Positions 33,579-41,990 of a stretch of DNA of 64,000 nt are shown here, in pieces. Under the pieces are notes generated by a model, which saw only the letters and a list, made by a program, of their open reading frames with translations, searched no databases and was not told the origin of the DNA. Both the position numbers and the translations under genes were made by a program. Each line of letters starts with the position of its first letter. Position 1 is the first letter of the stretch. Where the stretch lies: contig OZ243042.1 in NCBI GenBank assembly GCA_965212085.1, positions 1,302,001 through 1,366,000 on the forward strand, read 5' to 3'. The DNA comes from JAHRAW01 sp965212085 (lineage in GTDB: Bacteria; Pseudomonadota; Gammaproteobacteria; Arenicellales; Poriferihabitantaceae).

Positions 33579-34670
33579 TCACGCGCCCCGCACCCCGCGT
33601 GCCGGTTTCAGATCAATACAAGTGATTTCGTTGAACGAGCCGAGGCGCATGAGCGGCCCCCAGGTGCCGGTGCCCGGCGAGACGTAGAGATGAACGCCGC
33701 CGCCATCGCCGTTCGTGCTGCGGTACAGGCCGCTGATGCGGCGGAACTGGCGCTTGACCAGCAGGTTGAACGGGAAAATCTGGCCGTTGTGGGTGTGGCC
33801 GCTGAGCATCAGGTCAACGCCGTGTTCCACCGCCGCTTCCCAGCCCAGCGGGCGGTGGTAGAGCAGCACGGTGTAGTGGTCGCTGCGTTGAATGGCCGGC
33901 AGTTTATCCGCCACTTGGCTGTGCTCATCGGCGTCGTCAATGCCGATGACTTGCAGTTCGCCGGCCATGACCCGCCGCTGGCGCAGCGACTCGACCCCAA
34001 ACCCGCTCAGCAGGCCGAGCACCTTGTCGAGGTCGGCGTAGCGTTCGTGGTTGCCGATGCTGAACAGGGTCCGCGCGCGCAGCCGCTCCAGGCATTTGAG
34101 TTCGTCGTGGCCGACCGCGGCGGAGTCCACGAGGTCGCCGGTGATGACCACCACGTCCGGTTGCAGTTCATTGATGCGGTTCACGATCCGCGTCAGGTAG
34201 CCCCCCTGGCGCGAGCCGATGTGGACGTCGCTGATCTGCACGATGCGGTGCGGCCGGGTGATTTTTTCGGTATAGAATTGGAGGTGCTTGACGCCGAGAA
34301 AAAGAGACGCGAGCACCGCCAGCACCACCAGCACCGAGGCGATGCCGAGTATCCACGGCACCGCTACGCGGTCGTCGATGGTTGCCACCAGCCGCGCGGC
34401 CTCGTACAACCCGGTCAGGACGAAGAGGATGAAACTGACCCCCATCCAGTGAACCATTACGTAGCGCACGCGCATTTTCGGGCTGCTGAACGAATACCAC
34501 AGGGCGGCGGTGGCGACCAGCCAGATGAGCGCGGTCGGCCCCGGGCCGATGGCGGTCTGCGGCCCGTACCAGCCGGCGAGGCGGTTGACCGGATACGCGA
34601 ACACCAGAAAACACAGCGGCGGAAACAGGATGTAGAACCAGCGCCTTGCCCTGGTCATTTTGCGCGCCAT
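33579..34670 (-). CDS. Membrane metallophosphoesterase
   Basis: A 363-residue protein with four N-terminal membrane helices (about 10-28, 44-60, 70-92 and 103-125) and a cytosolic or periplasmic calcineurin-like domain. Metal-binding motifs in order are ISDVHIG (near residue 147), VITGDLVD, GNHERY and SGHTHNGQ. This is the YkuE/YaeI type that hydrolyses phosphodiesters or lipid phosphates. The C-terminus reads into a GC-rich region related to the dispersed repeat. Confidence 0.9.
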   Translation of the reverse strand: MARKMTRARRWFYILFPPLCFLVFAYPVNRLAGWYGPQTAIGPGPTALIWLVATAALWYSFSSPKMRVRYVMVHWMGVSFILFVLTGLYEAARLVATIDDRVAVPWILGIASVLVVLAVLASLFLGVKHLQFYTEKITRPHRIVQISDVHIGSRQGGYLTRIVNRINELQPDVVVITGDLVDSAAVGHDELKCLERLRARTLFSIGNHERYADLDKVLGLLSGFGVESLRQRRVMAGELQVIGIDDADEHSQVADKLPAIQRSDHYTVLLYHRPLGWEAAVEHGVDLMLSGHTHNGQIFPFNLLVKRQFRRISGLYRSTNGDGGGVHLYVSPGTGTWGPLMRLGSFNEITCIDLKPARGVRGA

Positions 34671-34707
34671 TGGGTATGCCTGAGGGGTGAGGTTGTGGAG
34701 CGGATGG

Positions 34708-34737
34708 TTGGGTTTATCTTTCGCATCATACTATAAT
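34708..34737 (+). promoter_or_regulatory. Candidate promoter of pyruvate kinase
   Basis: TTGGGT (34708-34713), 18 bp, then a perfect TATAAT (34732-34737). If used, transcription begins near 34743, downstream of the GTG and TTG codons that could otherwise start the gene. Confidence 0.5.
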
Positions 34738-34767
34738 CGCCGAACATTCCCCATCCACAGACCCGCG

Positions 34768-36231
34768 CTGAAAACCCCGCAAAAATTCAGAAAGACCAAG
34801 GTCATCGCCACCATCGGCCCGGCCTGCGACAACGACCGCACGCTGCGGGAGATGATGTCCGCGGGCATGAACGTGGCGCGGCTGAATATGTCCCACGGCA
34901 GCGTCTCGTCCCACGCCGAAACCCTGGGGCGCATTCGCGAAGCGGCGCGCTCGCTGGACACCACGGTGGCGGTCATGGTGGACACCCGTGGCCGCGAAAT
35001 CCGCACCGGCAAGTTGCAAGAAGGCAAACTCCTGCTGGAGCGAAACCAGTCCTATTCGCTGTTCAGCGACGGCCGGGGCGGCCACCTTGGCGATACGCTT
35101 GGCAATGCGCTTGGCAATGGGCGCGGCGTCTCCACCACCCACCCCACCCTCTCCAAACACCTCAAAGCCGGCGACCGGGTGCTCATTGACGACGGGCAGA
35201 TCGAACTCATCGTCACCGAAACAAGCGCGGATGAAATCCGCTGCCGGGTCGAATGTGGCGGCGTGCTGCGCGACAGCAAGGGCGTCAACCTGCCGGACAA
35301 CGATGCCGCCTACGACAGCCTCGCCCCCAACGATGCCCGCGAGATCGAATTCGCCGCCGCCAACGAAGTCGAATACATCGCCGCGTCATTCATCCGCAAC
35401 GCCGATGAAATCCACGCCCTGCACCGGCAAGTGAAAGAACTCGGCGCCGACATACCGGTCATCGCCAAAATCGAAAACCGCGCCGGCGTGGACAACATAG
35501 ACGGCATCATTGCCGCCGCCAACGGCATCATGGTGGCGCGCGGCGACCTCGGCGTGGAACTGGAAATGGGCAAAGGCCCGACCATCCAGAAGCGCATCAT
35601 CCGCGCCACCGTCTCCAACGGCAAGCCGGTCATCACCGCCACCCAGATGCTCGATTCCATGGAGCGCAACCCGCGCCCGACCCGCGCCGAAGTCTCGGAC
35701 GTCGCCAACGCCATTTTCGACGGCACCTCGGCGGTCATGCTGTCCGGCGAAACCGCCGCCGGCCGCCGCCCCGTGGAAGCGGTGCAAACCATGGTCGCCC
35801 TGGCCCTTGAAGCCGAAGCCGGGCTGAAGCAATACGGCTACCTCCAGCAGATCAACCCAAGCCCCTCCAACGAGGTCACCGAAGCCGTCGCCCAGGCCGC
35901 CATCACCATGGCCAACCACCTGAACGCCGCGGCGATCCTGGCCCTCACCGAAACCGGCCTGACCTCGCGGCTGATTTCCAAGTACCGCCCGGAAAGCCCG
36001 ATCCTCGCCATCACTTCATCCCAGCGCGTGGTGCGCCGCCTGGCAATGAACTGGGGCGTGCTCGCCATCCACTACGCCGCCGGCGGCTCCGACGAAGCCA
36101 AGATCCAGTTCGCCATGTCCCGCGCCGGGGAACTCGGCTACGTGAAACCCGGCGATCTGGTAATCCTCACCGCCGGCAGCTCCCATCAAGCCGGCAGCAC
36201 GAATTTGATTCGGGTGTTGACGGTTGGTTAG
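34768..36231 (+). CDS. pyk: Pyruvate kinase
   Basis: Glycolytic enzyme making pyruvate and ATP from phosphoenolpyruvate. Landmarks: RKTKVIATIGPA, MNVARLNMSHG, IAKIENRAGVDN (the catalytic Lys region), MVARGDLGVELEMG, ITATQMLDSM with NPRPTRAEVSDVANAI, and a C-terminal allosteric domain ending LIRVLTVG. Starting at 34768 gives 487 residues, near the usual 470-480. That codon is CTG; no ATG is in frame upstream, and GTG 34687 lies before the candidate promoter. The start is therefore unsettled. The B domain contains an unusual Gly/Asn-rich loop (residues about 80-96). Confidence 0.95.
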   Translation: MKTPQKFRKTKVIATIGPACDNDRTLREMMSAGMNVARLNMSHGSVSSHAETLGRIREAARSLDTTVAVMVDTRGREIRTGKLQEGKLLLERNQSYSLFSDGRGGHLGDTLGNALGNGRGVSTTHPTLSKHLKAGDRVLIDDGQIELIVTETSADEIRCRVECGGVLRDSKGVNLPDNDAAYDSLAPNDAREIEFAAANEVEYIAASFIRNADEIHALHRQVKELGADIPVIAKIENRAGVDNIDGIIAAANGIMVARGDLGVELEMGKGPTIQKRIIRATVSNGKPVITATQMLDSMERNPRPTRAEVSDVANAIFDGTSAVMLSGETAAGRRPVEAVQTMVALALEAEAGLKQYGYLQQINPSPSNEVTEAVAQAAITMANHLNAAAILALTETGLTSRLISKYRPESPILAITSSQRVVRRLAMNWGVLAIHYAAGGSDEAKIQFAMSRAGELGYVKPGDLVILTAGSSHQAGSTNLIRVLTVG

Positions 36232-36290
36232 TGGAGTTGGTTAGCGGGGCCGGTTAGCCGCGTCCTGCGGATATTGCGCCAAACCGCCGC

Positions 36291-37619
36291 TTACCTTTCC
36301 CCGCCGCCCCCGCCGTCCCAGCCGCCCCCGCCATCCAAGCCCGGTAGTGGCCGGCAGTAGGTTTCGCGCAGCAGCAGGACGCATACCAGGGCGAGGAGGT
36401 TGGAGGCGATCAAGACGCTGAACGCGGTGGTGTAGGCGTCGCCGCCGTAGATGCGCGCGCCTTCAATGATGCGTCCGTCCCAGCCGAGGTCCAGCAGTGC
36501 GCCGATCACCGGCTGCATCACCGCGCCGGAGCCTACTACGCACATGTTGACCAGGCCCATGGCGGTGGCGCTGTGGCGCGGCGAGTTGACTTCGCGCATG
36601 GAGCCGAAGGACACGGTCATCATTGAGCCGCTGATGCCGAGCATGAAAAACAAAAACGCCAGCATCGGCGGGGTGCTGAATCCGGCGAACAGCACCACCG
36701 AAAAAATCAGCGTGTTGCAGATGATGCCGATGAGCATGACCGGTTTGCGCTTGCCGGTGTGGTCGGACAGCCAGCCCATCACCGGGGCGCCGATGGCCCA
36801 GCCCAGAAACAGCATGGACGCGACCTTGGCGGCGGTGGAATCGCCGTAGCCGTACACCGTGCTCAGCCACGGCACCGCCCACAGCCCGGCGAAGGCGAGC
36901 ATGATCGCGGTCATGCCGAAGCCGATGCCGGCGCACGCCCAACTTTGGGGGTTGGCGACCACCGCCACCACCCCGGCGAAGGTGCTCGGAGAGTTGCCGC
37001 CGGCGAGGGCGGGTTCGTTGTGCGCGTTGCGCGGGCGGCGCGGGACGACGTAGAACAACGACACCGCCAGCGCCAGCGCCACCACGCCCAGCGAGCCGAT
37101 GACCGTGCGCCAGCCGAATTGCTCGACGAAGTAGCGCAGCGGCGCCTGGCCGAGCATGGCGCCGAGCATGCCGATGCTCTGCACCAGCCCCGCCAGCATC
37201 GCAAAGCGCGCCGGCGCGAACCAGTAGCCGGCGATGGTCAGCGTACCGACGAAAGCGAACGCCACCGAAGCGCCGATCATGGCGCGGAAAAACGAAGCCG
37301 CCAATACCGTTTCACTGAGGGCGAAACCGAACGAGCCGAGCGCGCACACCGCCACCGCCACGCTCATGAGTTTGCGCGGGCCGAAGCGGTCGTTCAACAT
37401 GCCGACGGGGATTTGGATGCTGGCGTAGGCGTAAAAATACCAGCCCGACAGCGCCCCCAATGCCGCGCCGCCGACCGCGAAGTCGCGCATCCATTCGGCG
37501 GTCATGACGCTCGGCGCGACGCGATGCACGAAGGCCAGGGCGAAAAACAACGCGCCCACCGAAAACGCCGCCAGCGCGCGGGAGCCGGAAACGGTGCGCT
37601 CGGGGGTGTTCACCGCCAT
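36291..37619 (-). CDS. MFS transporter
   Basis: A 442-residue major-facilitator protein with 12 predicted helices. The loop after helix 2 carries NDRFGPRKLMS and the matching loop in the second half SDHTGKRKPVM, both MFS signature positions. It resembles the anion/organic-acid branch (FVHRVAPSVMT after helix 1). The C-terminus is a Gly-rich tail. Convergent with pyk; substrate unknown. Confidence 0.9.
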   Translation of the reverse strand: MAVNTPERTVSGSRALAAFSVGALFFALAFVHRVAPSVMTAEWMRDFAVGGAALGALSGWYFYAYASIQIPVGMLNDRFGPRKLMSVAVAVCALGSFGFALSETVLAASFFRAMIGASVAFAFVGTLTIAGYWFAPARFAMLAGLVQSIGMLGAMLGQAPLRYFVEQFGWRTVIGSLGVVALALAVSLFYVVPRRPRNAHNEPALAGGNSPSTFAGVVAVVANPQSWACAGIGFGMTAIMLAFAGLWAVPWLSTVYGYGDSTAAKVASMLFLGWAIGAPVMGWLSDHTGKRKPVMLIGIICNTLIFSVVLFAGFSTPPMLAFLFFMLGISGSMMTVSFGSMREVNSPRHSATAMGLVNMCVVGSGAVMQPVIGALLDLGWDGRIIEGARIYGGDAYTTAFSVLIASNLLALVCVLLLRETYCRPLPGLDGGGGWDGGGGGER

Positions 37620-37701
37620 TGAGTCGGGGTCGGGAAGCCGGCGGGCCTGGGCGGACGGCGCGGCGCGGTGTTGCCGGTATGGTTTTTCATCGCGGGTCTG
37701 T

Positions 37702-38727
37702 TTATTTCAGGGAAAAATTGTTTTGCATATTTTGCGTCAGCAACCGGGAAATCAGCGCGCCGAGTTGCACGGGCAACCGCTCCAGCCACGAGGACTCCAC
37801 GGTATAGTCCACGATCCGGCGCGCGCCGATGACTTCACGGGCGACGTCGTCGAGGCCGCCGAACTCGTCAATCAACCCCAGCCGCCGGGCTTGCTCGCCG
37901 CTCCAGAACAGGCCGCTGAAGAGGTCGGCATCAGCCGCACCGGCGGCGGCGAGGCGCGCGCCCCGCCCCTGCTTGACCGCGTTGATGAACTGCCGGTGCA
38001 CCTCGTCCAGGACCGAGCGCGCGTGGTTCACTTGATAGGCATCCTCCGGCAAAAACGGGTCGAGCATGGCCTTGTTGTCCCCGGCGGTCAGCAGGCGCCG
38101 CTCAATGCCGAGTTTTTTCATGGACTCGACGAAACCGAAACCGTCGAGGCGCACGCCGATGGAGCCGACCAGGCTGGCGCGGTTGCCGTAAATCTCATCG
38201 GCGGCCACCGCCACGTAGTAACCCCCCGAAGCGCAGACGTCCGAGATGACCGCGTAAAACGGTTTGGCCGGATAGTTCGCTTTCAAGCGGCGGATTTCCG
38301 CGTTGATTTGTGCGGCTTGCACCGGCGAGCCGCCGGGGCTGTTGATTCGCAGCACCACGCCGCCGGCGTCTTTGGCGGCAAACGCGCGGCGCAGGCTTTG
38401 GTTAATCTTGTCCGAACTTTCGGCGTTCGGCCCGATGATGCCGCTGAGTTCCACCAGCGCGGTATGCGGCGAGGAGAACAACGCGTCTTCGGCGTAATGC
38501 AAAAACAACGCCGCCCCCAGCCACGCGGCCAGCAGAAACTTGAAAAATATCCCCCAGCGCCGCTTCGCCTTGCGCTCCTTGAGGTAGTCCCGCCCCAACA
38601 TTCCAAGCACGCGGAGGTTGTCGGTGCGCATTTTGTTGGCCGCGCGGATGGGGTCGCCGGAATCACCGGAGTCGTTGGAATCGCCGGAATCCTGGGGCTG
38701 CGCGGCCCGGTCTTTTTTGCTGAACAT
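37702..38727 (-). CDS. sppA: Signal peptide peptidase SppA, short form
   Basis: A 341-residue membrane-bound serine protease that degrades cleaved signal peptides. One membrane helix lies at about 58-78. The catalytic Ser is S167 in CASGGYY and the Lys is K219 in TAGDNKAML; the 52-residue spacing equals that of the single-domain Bacillus enzyme. RINSPGGSP precedes it. The ATG at 38727 is used because residues before it (a frame back to 38805) look non-coding. The N-terminal tail is Asp/Ser-rich. Confidence 0.93.
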   Translation of the reverse strand: MFSKKDRAAQPQDSGDSNDSGDSGDPIRAANKMRTDNLRVLGMLGRDYLKERKAKRRWGIFFKFLLAAWLGAALFLHYAEDALFSSPHTALVELSGIIGPNAESSDKINQSLRRAFAAKDAGGVVLRINSPGGSPVQAAQINAEIRRLKANYPAKPFYAVISDVCASGGYYVAVAADEIYGNRASLVGSIGVRLDGFGFVESMKKLGIERRLLTAGDNKAMLDPFLPEDAYQVNHARSVLDEVHRQFINAVKQGRGARLAAAGAADADLFSGLFWSGEQARRLGLIDEFGGLDDVAREVIGARRIVDYTVESSWLERLPVQLGALISRLLTQNMQNNFSLK

Positions 38728-38910
38728 TTTTGAGGTCTTCGTTGTATGGTCTTGTTGAAAAAATCGTGGTGAATCCGCCAACACTTTAGGGGGATTATAC
38801 GGCACCGCCGGACTTCACCGCAAAACCGGCGACTTGGTTTAGAATAGCACCGAGCGCGCCTTGCCGCCGGGGCCGCTCTAATCCGCTGATCAAAACCGGG
38901 AGCAAATACC

Positions 38911-39552
38911 TTGACGACACCGCCAATGACACCGCCGGTCAACGTGACCGTGTACCGCTGGGCCGGGGCCTGGGGGCCGTTCAAGGTCTCGATCCCCTGC
39001 GGCGAATGTTCGCTCACCGGGGACGTCATCACCGACACCTTCGACAACGAACTGAAGGGAATCCCGGTCAACCTTGAGATGCTGGACTGGCTCAGTCACT
39101 GGTGGCGGCCGCTGCCCAAAGGTGGCTGGCACGCCCCCATCGTCATGGTCGAGGGGCGCGTCATCAGCCAGGGCAAGGCCCTGAACCGCGGGGTCCTGAC
39201 CCAGGCGGTGATCGAAGCCCATGTCATGCGCGCCGAAGTTATGCGAGACGTGTTGTTCGGCAAAGAAACCTGCCCCCACTGCACCCGCGCCAAAGCCTAC
39301 CTCGACCAGGCCGGCGTCGAATACGCCTACCACGACGTCGTCAAAGAACCCCGCGCCCTGTACGAAATGCTGGCCAGGGTGAAGACCATCATCGGCCCGA
39401 AAACCCCGGTAACCGTGCCGCAAATCTGGCTGAACGGCGCCTACGTGGGCGGCGCCGATGAACTGTCGGAAATCCTGCGCGTCAAGGTGGTCGCCAACAC
39501 CGACCGCGGGCAGTGCTCGTTGTCGCCGGGGCGGTTGCGGGCGCAGGGCTGA
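38911..39552 (+). CDS. Glutaredoxin-domain protein with extra N-terminal domain
   Basis: A 213-residue protein. The C-terminal half is a glutaredoxin: FGKETCPHCTRAKAYL with C121 and C124, TVPQIWLNGAYVGGADEL for glutathione binding. The N-terminal half has a second cysteine pair, C30 and C33 (PCGEC), and a thioredoxin-like pattern (APIVMVEGRVISQGKALNRG), so a tandem thioredoxin-fold arrangement is likely. TTG 38911 has a GGGAG site upstream; ATG 38926 is an alternative. Divergent from sppA. Confidence 0.82.
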   Translation: MTTPPMTPPVNVTVYRWAGAWGPFKVSIPCGECSLTGDVITDTFDNELKGIPVNLEMLDWLSHWWRPLPKGGWHAPIVMVEGRVISQGKALNRGVLTQAVIEAHVMRAEVMRDVLFGKETCPHCTRAKAYLDQAGVEYAYHDVVKEPRALYEMLARVKTIIGPKTPVTVPQIWLNGAYVGGADELSEILRVKVVANTDRGQCSLSPGRLRAQG

Positions 39553-39581
39553 GGGCGGCGTGGCGCTCGACGAATCCGGCG

Positions 39582-40193
39582 TTATGCTTCGATACCAAGT
39601 AACACAAGGGGTACGGCAGGCACGCCTCTCCCCTGGCGAATGACGTTGTACAATTCTCCTTCGTAATACGACACCCCTGAACTCATTTGCGATTGTAATG
39701 CTTTCATTGGAAGTATTTCGATACCAACATCAATCTGATCGCCAACGTAAAACGCCAAATGCTTTACAAATAAGTCATATGCAACAAACGAGTATTTGCC
39801 AAATTGTACTTCAATAGCCACCCTGTCTTTCACGTAATCGGTTTGGTTGTAACTGAATATCGGGGAAGAGCCGGCTTGACCAATTTCCTCTTTTTGCTGG
39901 TCGGGCGGCATCGCAAGGGTTTTTCGGATTAGCTTTTCATCTTTTGTTACCCAGTAACTTACGCGGCTTTCTTTCCATTTTTTTAACCCCAAAAGAATCT
40001 TGAAAGATTTATTCATTTCTATGGGGCTGTACAACAAACGCCCTTCCATGGTTTTTTCTTTTGATACCTTTGTCTTGCACGCCCGGCCATCCACCTGCTT
40101 GATAACGGACTTAATTTCCATCCACAATTTCGGTTTATGAACGAGCAAGTATTCAAGACCGTTCAAGTGCGAATATGTCTCAACTATTTTCAC
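39582..40193 (-). CDS. BglII-family type II restriction endonuclease
   Basis: A 203-residue nuclease. The opening MKIVETYSHLNGLEYLLVHK is typical of the BglII group. The catalytic set D119, E128 and Q130 (TDYVKDRVAIEVQFGK) reproduces the D-x8-E-x-Q spacing of BglII, which uses Gln in place of the usual Lys. The gene overlaps the end of the methyltransferase gene by 14 bp. The specificity may be a GATC-core palindrome as in relatives, which is inference. Confidence 0.85.
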   Translation of the reverse strand: MKIVETYSHLNGLEYLLVHKPKLWMEIKSVIKQVDGRACKTKVSKEKTMEGRLLYSPIEMNKSFKILLGLKKWKESRVSYWVTKDEKLIRKTLAMPPDQQKEEIGQAGSSPIFSYNQTDYVKDRVAIEVQFGKYSFVAYDLFVKHLAFYVGDQIDVGIEILPMKALQSQMSSGVSYYEGELYNVIRQGRGVPAVPLVLLGIEA

Positions 40194-41133
40194 TGCGGGC
40201 TTTCGGAAACAACGTTAATTGAGCGGTTTTAGCATCCTCGGCATGTTTCCAGGGAGCCCCGGCTAATTTGTCCCCGTTCTCCTTTGGGTCGTAGACCGGC
40301 TTGTTCATCGGCCTGGTTTTTAGCGTCCCATTAACGGCTTTTGTGATGCGACTTCTTGCTAATTTGACATATTTTTTTTCAATTTCGGCCCCGGCCCCCC
40401 GCCTGTTATGCAGAATAGCCGCAATGACTGATGTTCCTGTTCCTGCAAATGGGTCGAAAACCCAGTCACCTTCATCAGTCATTGACAAAACAAGACGTTC
40501 AATTAGTTCCACCGGATACTGGCATGGATGCTCGGTTTTTTCCACGTGATTGTTTTTTACATTCGGCACAATCCATAAATCTCCGGGGTTTTTCCCAAGT
40601 GGATTGCAGGAATATTGCCCGATTTTAGGACCCTTGAAATATTTTTTTGTCGGATATTTTTGAGGAACCCTCACAGAGTCCAAATTAAAAACATACTCCT
40701 TCGTGTTTCGGGTAAACCAAATAATCGTTTCATAACGTCCTGAAAACCGCTTTGAGCAGTGTAAACCGTGCTCAAAGTGCCAAATAATCCTGTTTCTCAT
40801 AACGAGATTCAGATCAACAAACACCGAGTGCAATGCAATATCCAGTGGAACAATTGAACCATTCTCAACGAAATTACCAACTTGCCAACAGATACTGCCG
40901 AATTCTCCAAGAACACGCTCACATTCTTTGATTATTTGCGATTGTTGCTCAATATAGTCGCTTAAATTTGTTTTTTGCTCGTATTCCTTTCCTATATTAT
41001 AGGGCGGTGATGTAACGATTAGCTGAATTGATTTGTCAGGTATTGTTTTCAGCATCTCCACACAGTTTCCATGATAGAAAACTGCTTGTTCGTTTACATC
41101 AAAATCAACTGCGATATCCGCTTGTTTTGGCAT
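40180..41133 (-). CDS. Site-specific DNA methyltransferase (type II partner)
   Basis: A 317-residue beta-class amino-methyltransferase: catalytic TSPPY at 41-45 and SAM-binding DPFAGTGT at 227-234. SPPY is common in N4-cytosine enzymes, including the BglII partner, though N6-adenine cannot be excluded. A C-terminal extension of about 40 residues is polar. It comes first in the pair and protects DNA before the nuclease is made. The pair is AT-rich relative to flanking nrdJ and glutaredoxin genes, indicating transfer. Confidence 0.9.
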   Translation of the reverse strand: MPKQADIAVDFDVNEQAVFYHGNCVEMLKTIPDKSIQLIVTSPPYNIGKEYEQKTNLSDYIEQQSQIIKECERVLGEFGSICWQVGNFVENGSIVPLDIALHSVFVDLNLVMRNRIIWHFEHGLHCSKRFSGRYETIIWFTRNTKEYVFNLDSVRVPQKYPTKKYFKGPKIGQYSCNPLGKNPGDLWIVPNVKNNHVEKTEHPCQYPVELIERLVLSMTDEGDWVFDPFAGTGTSVIAAILHNRRGAGAEIEKKYVKLARSRITKAVNGTLKTRPMNKPVYDPKENGDKLAGAPWKHAEDAKTAQLTLFPKARSENS

Positions 41134-41196
41134 TTCACATTATCCTCACTTCAGTCCTTCTCCGCGCAGCGGTTTTTCCGGTAAATCCACCGCGCC

Positions 41197-41949
41197 CTAA
41201 CTGCACTTACTCTCCCCGCAATTAAGGCAGGTCAGGCAGTTGTCCATTACGATCATGGCCTTGTTGTGGCACTTGTTGCATAACTCCGCGCCTTCGGGAA
41301 AGGCGTTTGCTTCCCGGGCGACGGGGTCGGCTTTGATGGCTTGCTGTTGTTCAAACTCCCTGCGTTTTTGGTTGATGAGGCGCAGTTGGTGTTCGTCGAG
41401 GCCGGGGGAGACGATGAGGCCGATCATTTTCAGGTGGGATTCGATGGCGTCGCCGATTTCGGCGACCAGCGACGGGATGAATTTACCGCCCTTGCGGAAG
41501 TAGCCGCCCTTTGGGTCGAATACGCTTTGCAGTTCCTCCACCAGGAAGGTGACGTCGCCGCCCTTGCGGAACACCGCCGACACGATCAGGGTCAGGGCGG
41601 AAATCCACTGGTAGTGATCCATGTTCTTGGAGTTGATGAACATCTCGAACGGGCGGCGTTTCTCGTAGGGCGTTCCGGGGTTGAGCACGATGTCGTTGAT
41701 GGTGATGTAAAACGCGTGCTCGGAGACCGGGGTTTTGATCTTGTAGGTGCTGCCGATGAGCATTTCCGGGCGTTCAACCTTCTCGTGCATGTGCGCGATT
41801 TTGCCGCTCGGTCCGGTGCCGGTGCCGGTACCGGTTCCGGCGGGTTCGCGGACTTCGGAGGCGGGCGATGGGCCGGCCGTGGTTTCGGCTTTGGCTTCGG
41901 GTTTGACGATGTCGTAGCCGACGATTTTTTTCTGGATTTTGATGCTCAT
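41197..41949 (-). CDS. nrdJb: Class II ribonucleotide reductase small chain NrdJb
   Basis: A 250-residue protein matching the C-terminal piece of split B12-dependent ribonucleotide reductase, as in Pseudomonas. The TSCPD-type region spans about 55-180, and the C-terminus has two cysteine pairs, LCNKCH and CLTCLNCGESKC, which reduce the active site or bind zinc. A repeated Gly-Thr stretch lies near residue 38. It follows nrdJa by 41 bp on the same strand. Confidence 0.92.
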   Translation of the reverse strand: MSIKIQKKIVGYDIVKPEAKAETTAGPSPASEVREPAGTGTGTGTGPSGKIAHMHEKVERPEMLIGSTYKIKTPVSEHAFYITINDIVLNPGTPYEKRRPFEMFINSKNMDHYQWISALTLIVSAVFRKGGDVTFLVEELQSVFDPKGGYFRKGGKFIPSLVAEIGDAIESHLKMIGLIVSPGLDEHQLRLINQKRREFEQQQAIKADPVAREANAFPEGAELCNKCHNKAMIVMDNCLTCLNCGESKCS

Positions 41950-41990
41950 TTGCTGTCTCTGGTGATGTCTGTCTGGTTTGCGGGGGCCGG

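Noticed and set aside
36759..37622. 287-codon forward frame antisense to the MFS transporter
   Set aside because: Arg/His/Ala-rich low-complexity shadow; the transporter on the reverse strand has all MFS features.
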